Shown here piece after piece: positions 1-21,570 of a stretch of 42,500 nucleotides of DNA. Each line of letters starts with the position of its first letter. Position 1 is the stretch's first letter. Source of the stretch: Trachelipus rathkii (taxonomy: Eukaryota; Arthropoda; Malacostraca; Isopoda; Trachelipodidae); the NCBI GenBank assembly GCA_015478945.1, contig JABUQX010018566.1, positions 1 through 42,500 on the forward strand, given 5' to 3'. A program made the translations under genes and the position numbers. Under the pieces are notes generated by a model. That model had not been told where the DNA came from. It made no database searches and was given only the letters and a program-made list of their open reading frames with translations.

Positions 1-248
1 TATTTTTATTTATTATTTTTATTATTATTGTTATTTATTATTGTCATTGTTATTATTATTCATTATTATTATTATTATTGGAGTTTATTAGTGTGTTATT
101 AGTAACAACAATTTTGATCTAATGGATTAATGATAATTAATCTGTTAATAAGGCTAATTAATCTGTTTCTAAAAACTAAGTCAAAATTTGCAAAGTTATC
201 GAGAAAGTTATAAACAAATCGCTAATTCCTCATTTTTCATCATATTAG
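1..248. other. XYLB intron, ATT-rich
   Basis: Imperfect ATT/TTA triplet repeats at 1-80, then unique AT-rich sequence up to the acceptor near 248. Nothing coding is seen. Confidence 0.5.
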
Positions 249-8111
<7,863 letters not shown>

Positions 8112-8218
8112 TGCTTATTAACGTGTTCAATATTCTTTTAGAGATTCATTCCAGAACTTTTCCAAATACTTTCGTAAGAGATTTTTAATTTGTTAATAAT
8201 GAATCTTCCAGTTCTTTA

Positions 8219-8221
<3 letters not shown>

Positions 8222-8272
<51 letters not shown>

Positions 8273-8288
8273 TTTTATAAAAAAATTA

Positions 8289-8375
<87 letters not shown>

Positions 8376-8383
8376 TATAAATA

Positions 8384-8426
<43 letters not shown>
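8222..8426. repeat. (TA)n arrays after the XYLB stop
   Basis: Three nearly perfect TA tracts separated by short TTTTTATAAA-type spacers. Confidence 0.95.
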
Positions 8427-8427
<1 letters not shown>

Positions 8428-8429
8428 TG

Positions 8430-10736
8430 TACCGAGTCCAGATTTTATGTTCGAGCCAGAGTTCAAAAATTATTCCGGATCTGAGTGCAAGTCAATGTGT
8501 TCTAGTCCCAAGTTCTTACAAATTCCATTGTAATAAAGACAAGTTATTGTACCAGATATTTTTTGCCTAAAATAAATATAAACTACCATAATAATAATAA
8601 TAATAATAAAAAAAAACTTTTAATCAAAATTATTAATGTGAATTAAGGCAGTATATATAAAAATAGTAATTTAAAAGTTTAATAATGAAAAATAATCTAC
8701 ATGTATTATTTTAGAAATTAATTAAAATTTGTTCTTTCCCCCAATTCTTTCAATTAGCAAAATAGAAAAATACAGGTACAACTAATCAAGCTACATCAAA
8801 GATTGTTGAAATAGAAAGTGGAATCCATCATGGAATATCCATCATGATATATGTTTTTTTTTTTGTTTTTTTTTCGGAATGTTTTCCACAGAAACAAGAG
8901 TGAACAACCAACTGAATAGAACTATGCAGTTGGTTGCGTTGGTTTCTGATCTAAATCTTCAGTTGTCTGTTGAAACAATTCAGGAATCTTTATATTCACT
9001 AGTGAAGTAGTCGGAGATCAGTGATTTAAATTTTCAGTTGAAACTAATTATGTTGTCTTTGAAAGATGTCTTCTAAATGATCCTCCTTAATAAACCATGT
9101 ATGGGAAGCAGGAATTAGAAACACAGCTTCACAAAAAATTTTTCTATTATATATTCACCTAACTTTGAATGTATTCGTTAAATATATTAAATATAAAGCA
9201 GAGAAAGGCATTGTTAAAATATTTGCGGAATAAGAATTGGGAAACAGATTGAAGAATTCTAAATTGCATCTTTTTTGAAAGTACGCATGGTCGAAACTAT
9301 ATTTATTTATTTTTATTTTCTCTCAAAGATGAGGTACAATCCTTGATCGCTAACAATACCAGGAATTAGACTGACTGTTAGATCTTTGCGTTGTACAAAA
9401 GTGGACTTTTTAGAAGCTGTAGTTAATGCCTTTAACAATAAAAGACAATATCTGGGCCTTAATATATACTAAGTACTCGTATATTTTTGATTTTTTCTTA
9501 CAACGTCCAATAATGGCTTAACTTCGTCTCAAATAAATCTTGCTGCTACCACTTAAAATTGCAAATGTTAAGTATTATAATTACTTTGATTAATTTAAAT
9601 GGCACGTTCAAAAAAGTAATGCAGGGCCTATAGTGCTTCAACAGAAGTTTTAGAAAACATCTTCAAACTCTTGGTAAACGCATTCTTCTGTTATTTCTGA
9701 GGCAGATTGTTTTCAGAAGGATAGATTTACTGGTTGTGCTTTTAAATACAATGAATTTTCATCTCGAATGAAACTCAAATTATAGTTACATTTACAATAT
9801 AACTGCAATATAGTTTTCTTATGCACTTAAATCAAAACAGCACACCAAGGTTGCTAGTTTTCCAGATTCTCTTTTTAATTAATGGCAAATGGAAAGAAAA
9901 AAAAAGTTTTTTATCGATTTTATGACTAGTAAAACGCGTATAGAAGCAGATAAGTATATTTCATATGATTCCAGAACATGTAGAAATAGCACTCCATGGT
10001 AAATTAGATGTTGCAGCAAAGGGTTCTTCCCATAGCTTATATTAAAGTATTCAAACAATTGAATATAATATACGATAGTAATAAAAAGAAATGAAAATTA
10101 TGTACAGACAATTCGAATCTGCCTAGAGGTCTTTTGTTAGTTGTTAGGCCTCATTCCAGGACTCAAAATTGGTCTAGTAAGTTTATAAGCATGGTAGACG
10201 GGAACAAATTAAATTAACTGGACTTACGGCAGTTAGACTATGTCCATTAACTGCAGTAATTCACCTTTTTCGAGGGCTCCAATCAGATGACATAATTGTT
10301 CAAAAAAATTTACTCAATACGTTTTTATTGAGTGCCTTATTTCTGGTCATCAGAGAAGTAGTAATTTAGTTTTAATGATACTTTGCCTTTTAATTTAGAA
10401 AATATTATTCTTGCTTGAATTTTTTTACGATTATTTATATTTTAAGTTTCATAGAAAAGTTATTGATTTATTTGACTCTTTGATGTCCTTTTATAATATA
10501 TATACCTGTATTTGTAGTGGAATAAAATTGTTGCACTGATCAAATTAGTTGTACTTGCCACTGTACCCGTCAGTCTTATGCGCATTAAATTTATACAAGT
10601 TTGCAAGAAAGTAATATCAATTAGCAATAACATGGAAAGAAAAAGTTACGAAAATAAAAAATTAATAAATATCAGGCACAGTTTACTTAATGCTGGTTGG
10701 ACTGCTAACTTCGGCCAAGTTCTGGACTCTGTACAT

Positions 10737-10740
<4 letters not shown>
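8430..10740. other. Gene-free AT-rich stretch
   Basis: No long open frame, RNA gene or recognisable element in any frame. It has a (AAT)n run near 8590-8610 and T runs near 8850. It could hold old unrecognised transposon debris. Confidence 0.5.
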
Positions 10741-11199
<459 letters not shown>

Positions 11200-11204
11200 A
11201 GAGA

Positions 11205-12576
11205 GAAAATGAGAGAGAAGAAGAATAAATTGTATTTAGGTTTTATGGATGTGCAGGCGCATGATAGAGAAAATGAGGGAGAAGAAGAATAGGTAAGTTA
11301 GGATATATGGTGTAGTTGGTGGTAGGCTTCTGAATGGAATCAAAAGTATGTATGACGATAGTGAAGCGTGTGTAAGAATAAATGGTGTCAATGGTGATTG
11401 GTTTAGGATTAATAGCGGAGTAAGACAGGGTTATGTTATGTCTCCTTGGTTATTTAATTTGTATATGGATGGGGTTATGAAAGAATTCGAGGTGGGGATG
11501 GCAGGAAATGGTGTTAGAATGGTGGAGAATGGAGTTGAGTGGAGGGTGCCCTACCTATTATATGCGGATGATTTGGTTCTGTGTGGCGAATTTGAAGAGA
11601 GTTTGAGAGGATTGGTAGAGAGATTTGGCAGGGTGTGTAAAAGGAGGGGCTTGAAAGTAAACGTGGATAAGAGTAAGGTTATGGTTGTGAGTGAGGACAC
11701 TCCTCAGTGTGAAGTTATGTTAGATGGTGAGCAGCTAGAACAAGTGTCTGAGTTTAAATATTTAGGGTATATGTTGGATGAGAAGGGAACGGACGATGCA
11801 GAGTGTAGTAGGAAAGTTATGAATGGCAGGAAGGTGGCTGGTGCAATTAAATCGTTGGAGAATGCAAAGGGACTAAGTCTTGAGTGTGCTAGGGTCTTAC
11901 ATGAGGGTATGTTGTTACCTGTGTTATTGTATGGTAGTGAGACTAGTAATAGAAGTAAGAAGTATAGATCTAAAGTTCAATGTGTTCAGATGGACAATCT
12001 TAGGGGTGTGCCAGGTGTGAGAAGAATTGATAAAGAGAGGAATGAACGTATTAGAGAGTGGTGTGGTGTGAAGAAAGGGGTAAATGAGAGAATAAATGAA
12101 AGTATGTTGAGATGGGTTGGTCATGTGGAAAGGATGAATGATAGTAGGTTGGTTAAGCGGATGTATAGTGGTGAGTGTGTTGGGAACCGACCGGCTGGGA
12201 GACCGAAGAGAAAGTGGATTGAGTCGGTGAACGAATGTCTGAAGGAGAGAAATGTGAGTTTGGCAGAGGCGAGAATAAAGGTGCATGATAGGAGAGAATG
12301 GCGGGGTTTTGTATGGGGGCATGGTTGTGGCCCACCTGGGCCAGGGGATGAACCCACATTGACGATTTACCATAGTGAGGGTCGCGGGCCCATGATGCTC
12401 TAGGGTGGATTTTCTGTCTGTGACGAGCTCTCACTAATTAATGGTACAGAGGGGGCGGTAAGGCTGGGCTTTCTTTTCGACGTTTGTCATGTTCTCCTAC
12501 TGCTTTTCTTTTCCGATGCTTGTACAGCACCTTACCCCCAATCTTGGGGCAAAGAGGAAGGTGAAGAAAGAAAGAA
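11205..12576 (+). mobile_element. RTE-like LINE copy (family A), 5' truncated, long open frame
   Basis: Begins against a (TA)n array with [14 protein letters not shown] (RT motif), then the open frame 11348-12403, then the 3' UTR, hairpin and GAAAGAAAG tail that runs straight into another (TA)n array. It is the best preserved RT copy in the window. Confidence 0.87.
11348..12403 (+). CDS. Retrotransposon reverse transcriptase, C-terminal 351 residues
   Basis: Copies element RNA into DNA at a nicked target during target-primed insertion. Motifs: RINSGVRQGYVMSPWLFNLY (RT block with the RQG..SP.LFN signature, residues ~21-40), LLYADDLVLCG (catalytic YADD, ~70-80), GLKVNVDKSKVMV (~100-112), EFKYLGYMLDEKG (~135-147), a post-RT thumb region, and the RTE C-terminal block LRGVPGVRRID, MLRWVGHVERM, GNRPAGRPKRKWIES. 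The Met at 11348 is not a native start: the endonuclease and first RT blocks are missing, with a stop upstream near 11290. The protein as encoded lacks the endonuclease, so this copy is not autonomous. Confidence 0.88.
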   Translation: MYDDSEACVRINGVNGDWFRINSGVRQGYVMSPWLFNLYMDGVMKEFEVGMAGNGVRMVENGVEWRVPYLLYADDLVLCGEFEESLRGLVERFGRVCKRRGLKVNVDKSKVMVVSEDTPQCEVMLDGEQLEQVSEFKYLGYMLDEKGTDDAECSRKVMNGRKVAGAIKSLENAKGLSLECARVLHEGMLLPVLLYGSETSNRSKKYRSKVQCVQMDNLRGVPGVRRIDKERNERIREWCGVKKGVNERINESMLRWVGHVERMNDSRLVKRMYSGECVGNRPAGRPKRKWIESVNECLKERNVSLAEARIKVHDRREWRGFVWGHGCGPPGPGDEPTLTIYHSEGRGPMML

Positions 12577-12612
12577 ATATATATATATAAATATTTATAT
12601 ATTATAAAAATA

Positions 12613-12709
<97 letters not shown>

Positions 12710-12877
12710 TTTGGGTCATCTCCTAACATGGGGCCAAATTTATATTTGCTCAGGAAATTGCAAGGACCCTATTGCATCCTTTCTTTATATATTATATATA
12801 TATATATATCTATATATATTACATATATTTTATTATTATTATATTGTTTTAAATATATATTATATACATCTGTAACT

Positions 12878-12918
<41 letters not shown>
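12577..12918. repeat. (TA)n arrays
   Basis: Tracts at 12577-12705 and about 12788-12918, directly after the LINE tail at 12576. Confidence 0.95.
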
Positions 12919-14278
<1,360 letters not shown>

Positions 14279-14870
14279 TTTATTTTTTGTTTTATTTTTA
14301 ATTTGTATTAATTTGTGTGTGTTGATGTGTCGATGTTAAAATGAGGTTTTGGTGACCATGTCTTCCTAATCGTTTTGAGCTTTAATGTAACACGCAGATA
14401 CAGTGTGTGTTTTGGTGCTAAAATATTTAAAATTTTAATAACTCAGACAGCTACTTATTTTTCTGATTGTTTTTTTTTTTTTTTCTATAAATAAATGTTA
14501 AAATAATAATTTTTCTTTAACCTTATATCAGAGACAGACGTTAAACCTTTTGGGTATTAATTTAATTTTAATAACAAAATTATTTATTATACAGTAAAAT
14601 TTAATTTATTTTGATAATGGAAATTGTATAAATTCACGATTTACGGTTTTGTTTTTAAAAAAAGGGGGGATGGGGAGAGGAAGTTAAAACTTTTTGCTGG
14701 AAGATGTCTTAAAATATTTTCCAATCACAAGGTAAATAAATATACCAGATTAGCAAATTTTTATCTTTTATTTTGCCCCAGGAATAGGAAATCTGCAAGA
14801 TAATCAATCAAAATCTATAAGGTGTTGTTTTAATTTCGCAAAACTCTCGGTAGACCATATATTTTTTATC

Positions 14871-15272
14871 TTCGGAGCACGTGAAGAATAAGGCTCCCAG
14901 ATCATTGAGTTGCTAGATTTATCCGAACTGTACTTTTTATACATCTAAATTGTTAATCTTACCCAAAGATCTAGCTGTTTTTAACGATATAAAAATACTT
15001 ACAGTAATTAATTTAGAGCTTCAAAACTTATATTAACAATTATAAAATTTAAACTACATAATTATTTTAAAACGTTAACCATTTAACAAAATTCAAATTT
15101 AAATTTTTTTTTTTATAGTTGTGAATCTCAATTTAATTTCTGCCCATTTTTTTTTTCACAAAGAATTATTTTAAACTTCCTAAATGAAAGATTTAAAAAA
15201 AAAATCATACACACACACATATGGAACATACCGTACAAACTAATTTGATAAATTTAGCAACCCAACGTTTTG
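14871..15272 (+). repeat. Diverged direct repeat, copy 1
   Basis: Starts TTCGGAGCACGTGAA and ends CAACCCAACGTTTTG. Copy 2 (16228-16580) keeps the order of shared words: TTCGGA.CACGTGAA.AATA, GCTAGATTT, ACA.TAATTAATTT.GAGCTTCA, and CAACCCAACG. No open frame. Its nature is unknown; it may be the ends of an old mobile element about 1.7 kb long. Confidence 0.6.
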
Positions 15273-16227
15273 TTCGCCTTATCCTTTATATGATCCTTAC
15301 TTTTCTCATTCATATTACATCTTTTCATCCTTGTAAAGTTCTTTTTCATGACCTTTCCTTGCTCAAATGCAATTCAATCACCGCAGTCATGATTCCTCAA
15401 ATGCTCTCCATGGATACAGACTTTTGAGTGAGGTTCATGAAAATGTGCATTTATGTCCTGGTCTTTGATGATAAAATGTTCAATATAAAACTAATTTAAC
15501 ACGTTGGCTAATCAATAACTTATTTTATAATAATTTATTACAATATTTGACGAAACTTTGTCAGTTATTATTATTATTCACCCAGTGTCCACCAGTGGGT
15601 CTCACGGTGCCATGTGACATTAAAACCTTTTTTTATTATTATTGAAATTTGAATGGTATTTCCTTTTTATTGCATAAACCCTTTTTTTTTTACGTGTCAT
15701 TAAATCCTGTGGACCATTTTCTTATTTCTTCAAATTCAAAAAAATTCAAATAATCCATTTACGTGGATGAAGAACAATCATTCCGAAGGCGCCATACCAA
15801 ATCGTATCCAATATAAAAGATATTGTCCAACGTGCCGAAAAAAATATCCTACATTTCAAGGTTACACAAAAATGACCCCCCGTTGTTCACATGGAACCAG
15901 TGGCAAGACTAGGTGTCTCACATCAGTCACATGGGAACCAATGTGGTAATTAAAATGAGTAGACAACAGATAATATAATGCAAGTACACTGAACTTTTAA
16001 GTCTCTTTTACAAAAAATAAAACTATTAAAAAATAACTCGTACAAACTATACCATTGATTAATTACTTTTATAAATGTTTACAAGTTTGTTTCTTTGAGT
16101 GAAACACGTTCATTCAACATGAATTGTATTAGCTTTCAGGAATTTTCAAATAACTTTTAATCTAAAAAAAAAAAAAACATTAATTACCCAATATATTTCA
16201 AACTCTATTATGATTATTTAAAAGTTT
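15273..16227. other. Sequence between the direct repeats
   Basis: No gene is recognised. The 60-codon frame at 15767-15949 has a CPTC..H pattern but no family match that I can name. Confidence 0.4.
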
Positions 16228-16580
16228 TTCGGATCACGTGAAAAATAGAGCCATCAGAAATTTGGGCTGCTAGATTTGCCTGATTGTCATCTTTTGTATG
16301 TCTCCTTTTTACACACGCTAACTTTTAACTGTATTGAAAAGACTTGACTAACTGTTTTAAATAAAGAAAATGCATACAATAATTAATTTTGAGCTTCACA
16401 TCTAATTAAAAATGTTTGTAATTGTGAAACTAAATTAATATTTAATAGTAATTTTCCAAAACCATCTTTGATTTTTTGCCAAATAAAAGAATTACTTTAT
16501 TTATTAAATGATTATTTAAAAAAAAAAAAAAAAAACCAATCACACAAATTAATTGAACAATTTACCAACCCAACGCTTGG
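16228..16580 (+). repeat. Diverged direct repeat, copy 2
   Basis: Starts TTCGGATCACGTGAA and ends CAACCCAACGCTTGG, offset about 1.35 kb from copy 1 in the same orientation. A run of A (about 16520-16536) sits at the same relative place as an A run in copy 1. Confidence 0.6.
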
Positions 16581-17153
16581 GGCTTTACTTTTCACGTAGT
16601 CCAATTTTTATTACACTTTGAATGAAGTACAATTAAATCGAGCTAAATTGGATTTTATTAGAATAATCTCCTAATAAAAGTGGAAAATGTAATGAAAACT
16701 TTTGAAGATTTCTCTTCCTATATGATCATAACCAAATAAAAACTTTCTACATAACATTCCCTTTTAAAATTAACCCTTACCTCATTCTTGAGAAGGAAAA
16801 ATTAAACAATAACTATATAATTGAAATTTATTGGAACACCAAAAAAAAAATTAATTATTTAATATTTTGATAATGTGAATAGTACCAGTAAAATTACAGT
16901 TAAAATTACTTTATAGTAAAAACGAGAAAAAACTTATTTATTCTTACCAGGATTTGTCCTATGGATCTAATAATTATGTAAACTGATTCTTAATAAATTG
17001 AAATGCTCTGAAGAATTCATTAAGATATAGTAAGAAGATTACTGTGCAAAAAAAAAATAAGAGGACTGCATTATGCTCACTGACTATTGATTATAAAACT
17101 GCCTTTTTAAGTATTTTCAATAAAGAAATTGATCAATAAAGGCCATTTCTATA

Positions 17154-17266
17154 CCCAGCAAAAAATTCCTATAGGAATCCTATGGGATCCTATAGGAATT
17201 TTCCCATCCATTCCTATCTTAATTAAGATAGGAATGTATGGGATCCTATAGGAATTTTTTGCTGGG
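17154..17266. mobile_element. MITE-like palindromic element with TA target duplication
   Basis: The ends are CCCAGCAAAAAATTCC and its inverted complement GGAATTTTTTGCTGGG, each flanked by TA (17152-17153 and 17267-17268). The arms continue as inverted copies (CCTATAGGA, GGATCC, CATTCCTATCTTAA) to a centre at 17222/17223; the left arm has about 25 extra bases. A terminal inverted repeat plus TA duplication suggests a Tc1/mariner-type non-autonomous element. A similar solitary hairpin repeat is the alternative. Confidence 0.7.
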
Positions 17267-17612
17267 TACGAGCGCTTAAATTGAGACATTTGAGTTAGTC
17301 ATAAAATAGTTCAATAAGTAATATATTATTCCATCTATACTAGGGCTTCAAACGCTCGTACAGATAAAATCATGTATTACTCACTAACCTTTTCAACTGA
17401 ATATAGCACGGCGCTTTTAACGCCTCGTTTCAAGCGCTCATATAGAAGAGGCATAAGAGAAAGTGGGAAGGGTAGGAAAAAGAATGTAGAAAATTACAAC
17501 TGGATTAAACATTCCAAGTAACCTAACCTGTATAAAAAAAATTATTTTTTTTTTTTTTACACAATTTCAAATAAAATCTTTGGTTTTATAAACTTAAATG
17601 AATAATTTTGAC

Positions 17613-17683
17613 ATATATATATATATATATAGATATATGATATATATATATATATATATATATATTATGAGTTATATATTAGA

Positions 17684-17773
<90 letters not shown>

Positions 17774-17889
17774 AAAATTTAAATTGAAAGAAGACAAAGC
17801 CTTAAACACATTTTATAAACAGTTCTCTCTTTAAAATCTTGACTAGGCTTTTTTATGATAGATATATATATAGTTATGCTAAAAGAAGA

Positions 17890-17928
<39 letters not shown>

Positions 17929-17978
17929 TATAAATTTATTATTATATTTTAGATATTATATTCGTATTAAATAAAGAG

Positions 17979-18034
<56 letters not shown>
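17613..18034. repeat. (TA)n arrays up to the LINE poly-A
   Basis: TA tracts at 17613-17770, 17892-17920 and 17981-18034. The last ends at the T run that is the poly-A tail of the minus-strand LINE. Confidence 0.93.
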
Positions 18035-18060
<26 letters not shown>

Positions 18061-18556
18061 GAGTTCATGTACATGACCCACCACGGCCCACAGAAAAGGG
18101 AGCCACACTGGGTTGAATAATCAGCTCCATGGGAGGGTGCTGGCTTATACATATTTTTCAATGTCAAAGAAAATTTGGATGGTGAAATGAATATTCGGTC
18201 AAAAAATAAATAAAAAGATGTCCTTACAGTAAATAACAAAATCATAAGTTATAAAGAATATTCAGCTCTTTAAGATAGGAGAAAATACAATTACTGTTAA
18301 AGTGGGAGGATTTAGATAAGATATGGGATAATCTTTCAGGTGGTATGGACCGTAAAGTAGGAAAATGACGACGGCGAATAGGGTCCAATTAATGAAGATA
18401 TGGTGAACAGATTGAGTTTTATAGGGACGGCAAAATTTGCAGATAGTAGGAGGGTCCCGTGACATGTAGTGGTTGCGAGTGATATTGATGTGGCCAATGC
18501 GGCGGCGTGTAACTATCTCCTCGTGCAAGCGCTTTCGTCGGTGAGGGAAAGGTCTA

Positions 18557-18990
18557 TCATTTACCAATGTTCGGCTTTATATTTCTAAGATTCGCCTCTC
18601 TCTGACCACTCGTCCAGCATTCTTGCCAATAAGACCGGAAGCCTTGTCGGAGACATAGATAATAATCAGTTGATGGGAGGCAGCCTTGTCGAATGACATC
18701 CGGGAGGTACCTAGAATAGCTCCGAAAGAAAGAGGCGGCCATTTTGCCCTCTCTGTCAGGGATTTCGTTGCCAGTTACCCATAGGTGAGAAGAGGTCCAA
18801 CATAGTATGATTTGTTTCTTACGAGAGTGGAGCAGCCGAAGAAATTGTTGTACAGCGAATACCATTTGTGTTTTTAGAATAGGTGCACCGTCTTTGGTGT
18901 TCGCCAGTGCAGTTTGATACTCTGCAAGTATAAAAAGACGGTTATAGATATGATCTTACCGTTTCGCTGTTGAAAAGTCTGGCTGTGCAG
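18557..18990 (-). pseudogene. LINE RNase H domain (second LINE), partial
   Basis: It would degrade the RNA strand of the cDNA hybrid. Seen: LFILAEYQTAL (the FTAEL-like start), MVFAVQQFLRLLHSRKKQ, IILCWTSSHLWVTGNEIP and DREGKMAASF. The usual P in W.PSH is S, and NEIAD reads NEIPD, but the spacing of H, G-N-E and D is kept. The downstream block 18262-18567 (RRRIGHINITRNHYMSRDPP; CKFC) is the normal end of such ORF2 proteins, in another frame. Confidence 0.78.
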
Positions 18991-19392
18991 CGTTAATTCT
19001 CAATTTTTGAAAGGCTTCAATAGCGGAAAGAGCTCGAGTGGCTATCAAAACTTTAATCTAATGCATCTGCAACAGCTGCAGGAGCAGAGATCGTATCGGT
19101 TATATCAGGCCTATAACGGAGGACTATGGGTGAAGAGTTGTTGGAGCGGCGAGATATTTTCTGTGCAACTTTCCACACTGAAGAAAGAAGAGTTGTGGAG
19201 TTGACATTCGAAGTATAAGTTCGAAAGTATTGCTTACGTGTTTGGCCATTGATTCGACGAGATCTCGTGGCAGCAAATTTAAAAATAATTATGTTTGGGG
19301 TGGTGTGGGTCCTTTTGTATTGCCTGTAAAGTTTTTTCTTCTCCCGGTTAGCTTGTGCACACTCTTGGGACCACCAAGGGGTTGCCGAACGT

Positions 19393-20243
19393 CTACCTGC
19401 GGAAGATCGCGGAATGCAACCTTTCTCTGCTGCGATTTATAACTTGCTGGAAGAAGTTAAAGGCATCATCAGTAGTCAGAAACCGCTTATTCAAGGGAGA
19501 AAGTGCGATAGCTGTGGCCTGATAAAAAGGAGCCCACTCCGTTAAATCATAAAGACAGCTGGAATTGGGTTTTAACATTGGGTTCGGTGCAAGTTCATTT
19601 AAGCCTATTGGGTAATGGTCACTGCTGTATAAATAATCAAAGCGGAACCAGGTAAAGCGATTCATAAGAGAATGGGAGCAAAAGGAAATATCAATACAGG
19701 AAGAAGTGTGTATCTAAACGTTCATATACAGGGAATCCTATTTTAAGACCTCACAGGGAAAAGGGTTTTAGAAGATCTACAAGGATCTTGGGTTTAGACC
19801 AGGTGACAGAGTCGCCACATAAGGGGTGGGGAAGGTTGAAGTCTTCTAGTATAATAACCGGAGTAGGGAGCTGCTTAAAAAAGTCAGCTAAGTCAACCTT
19901 AGTAAACTCACTACTCGGAGTCAAGTAGATCGAGTAGACAGTATGGTCGGTGGTCAATGGACAAATGAATTCGTGTTGCCACTGCATGAAGTCTAGTTTG
20001 AAGAGGGACTTGAGAATAGGTGACAGATTTATGAATGAGTATTCCTGAACCTCCCCTATCATTGTAGCCTCTTTCTATAGAGGTTAGAAGCGATTTATAT
20101 TCCGATGGTTGGAAGAAGTCACGATGACATAGTCGAAGTTTCTGCAAACATATGCACTTTGGTGTACAAGTTTATTAGTTGAAAAAGTTCTTCAAAATTA
20201 TAGTAGTAGCCACGAAAATTCCATTGAAGGAAGGTGGTCGTCA
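19393..20243 (-). pseudogene. LINE endonuclease domain (second LINE), frameshifted
   Basis: AP-endonuclease that would nick the target site. Pieces in successive frames: TTFLQWNFRGYYYNFEEL (20243), KLRLCHRDFFQPSEY, RGGSGILIHKSVTYSQVPLQ, PVIILEDFNLPHPLCGDS (GDFN reads EDFN) and YLYSSDHYPI (SDH catalytic His). The Gly to Glu change in GDFN and several frameshifts suggest it is inactive or poorly sequenced. Confidence 0.75.
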
Positions 20244-20509
20244 TGCTGTTATAAATATTATGAGGATGGTCTTTTTGAGACAATTGTATCTATGTGGCTA
20301 GGGTTGATGTTGGAAGTGGATTCAGATGGGGAGGAACGGCTTAGACGAGGGTCTCGACGAGGAGGAGCAACAAATCCTGGTGGTAATTAATAATAGTCTT
20401 ACAACAGAGATTTGGGTTGTACGACCGGTTGGGGGGGGGGGATTTTCAGTGGTATTTGGTGGAGGAGCTTCGCCATGAATGCTTAGTAAGTTGAGTTCAA
20501 CCAAGTCCA

Positions 20510-20927
20510 TCTTATTGTGCGGACTTGGTTAGTCGTTGAAAGAGCAACCAAAAAATTGCTCATGTTTATGAATGGAAGCGATATCAGCATCTGCCAAGCA
20601 ACCAGATTCAGAAATGAAGTTTAAGAAGGTGACACCGGAAAAGTCACTTTTTTGCAAAGAAGTTGGAGGTGCGATATTGGTATCCAATATGGGATCCGTT
20701 GGGTTACGGAGGTCTGACGTTAGAGACTGTCGGTGAGCCTGGGTGGGGGATTTTATGAATTAAAACTGGAAAACTGAAAAAAAAATTAGAAAACTGGAGA
20801 ATTTGGGATAAGATGAGGAATCTTGGATCCCCTTTCGTGCCACCAGCAGATTTAGAACGCTTGGAGCGCTTGTGTTCGCGCTGAACGGTTTCCCATTCAT
20901 CTCTCTTGGAAGCGCAAGAAGCATTAC

Positions 20928-21017
<90 letters not shown>

Positions 21018-21570
21018 CGTCACATCAGGCTCCATTTCATCCGCTAAGGCATAGAATCCTTTAGGGAATCCTGAGGTAGGAAATTCGTAAGAATTAGAGT
21101 TATAGGAGGATTCACAAAAGCTGGAATAATCCTGCAAGCTATCAGAGTTGGTTGGTGGGTTGTTCAATAGCTGTGATTGTTTGGGTACAATCTATTTAAG
21201 TCGCTGCTTCTGTCTCAGGAATAGGCTTATGACGAGATCTCTTCTGAGTTGCATTTTTTACATCTGGGATCAGTGTGTTTTGCCTTAGAAATTCGGATGT
21301 TTTGTATTTTAGCGAATAATCTTTTCTTTGTCTTTAGGAACGTCTTTTTCAGGAAATTGAATAATGGTGGGAGACAGATTATGGGGGCATAAATGCAGGT
21401 TATGCAGAGGACTTTCAGGTGTAGTAGAAAGAATAAAAGCGGAAACACCTGCAAGTCTAGGAGTAGCGAAGTGGGGTAATTGGTAATTGTGCACGTCTTG
21501 TTTTAACAACGTATTATCTTTACAAGAAATTTCCGTAGAAGTTAAACCAGACTTCGTCTCCATAGGTGAG
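20510..21570 (-). pseudogene. LINE ORF1 (gag-like), frameshifted, containing a (GA)n repeat
   Basis: Reads METKSGLTSTEISCKDNTL, then HFATPRLAGVSAF, SLQDYSSFCESSYNSNSYE, FPTSGFPKGFYALADEMEP, a Ser-Leu run from a (CT)n tract (20927-21012 on the plus strand), LALPREMNGKPFSANTSAPS and, further on, SGCLADADIASIHK. No zinc knuckle is readable. ORF1 identity rests on position, upstream of the endonuclease on the same strand. Confidence 0.55.
20927..21012. repeat. (GA)n microsatellite inside LINE ORF1
   Basis: About 40 GA units with one break near 20945. On the minus strand it encodes a Ser-Leu run in frame with the flanking ORF1 sequence. Confidence 0.95.

Noticed and set aside
11924..12434. Minus-strand open frames opposite the LINE RT
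   Set aside because: Shadows of the clear plus-strand RT frame.
15767..15949. 60-codon frame with CPTC pattern, possible zinc finger
   Set aside because: Too short, no second finger and no splice or family context.
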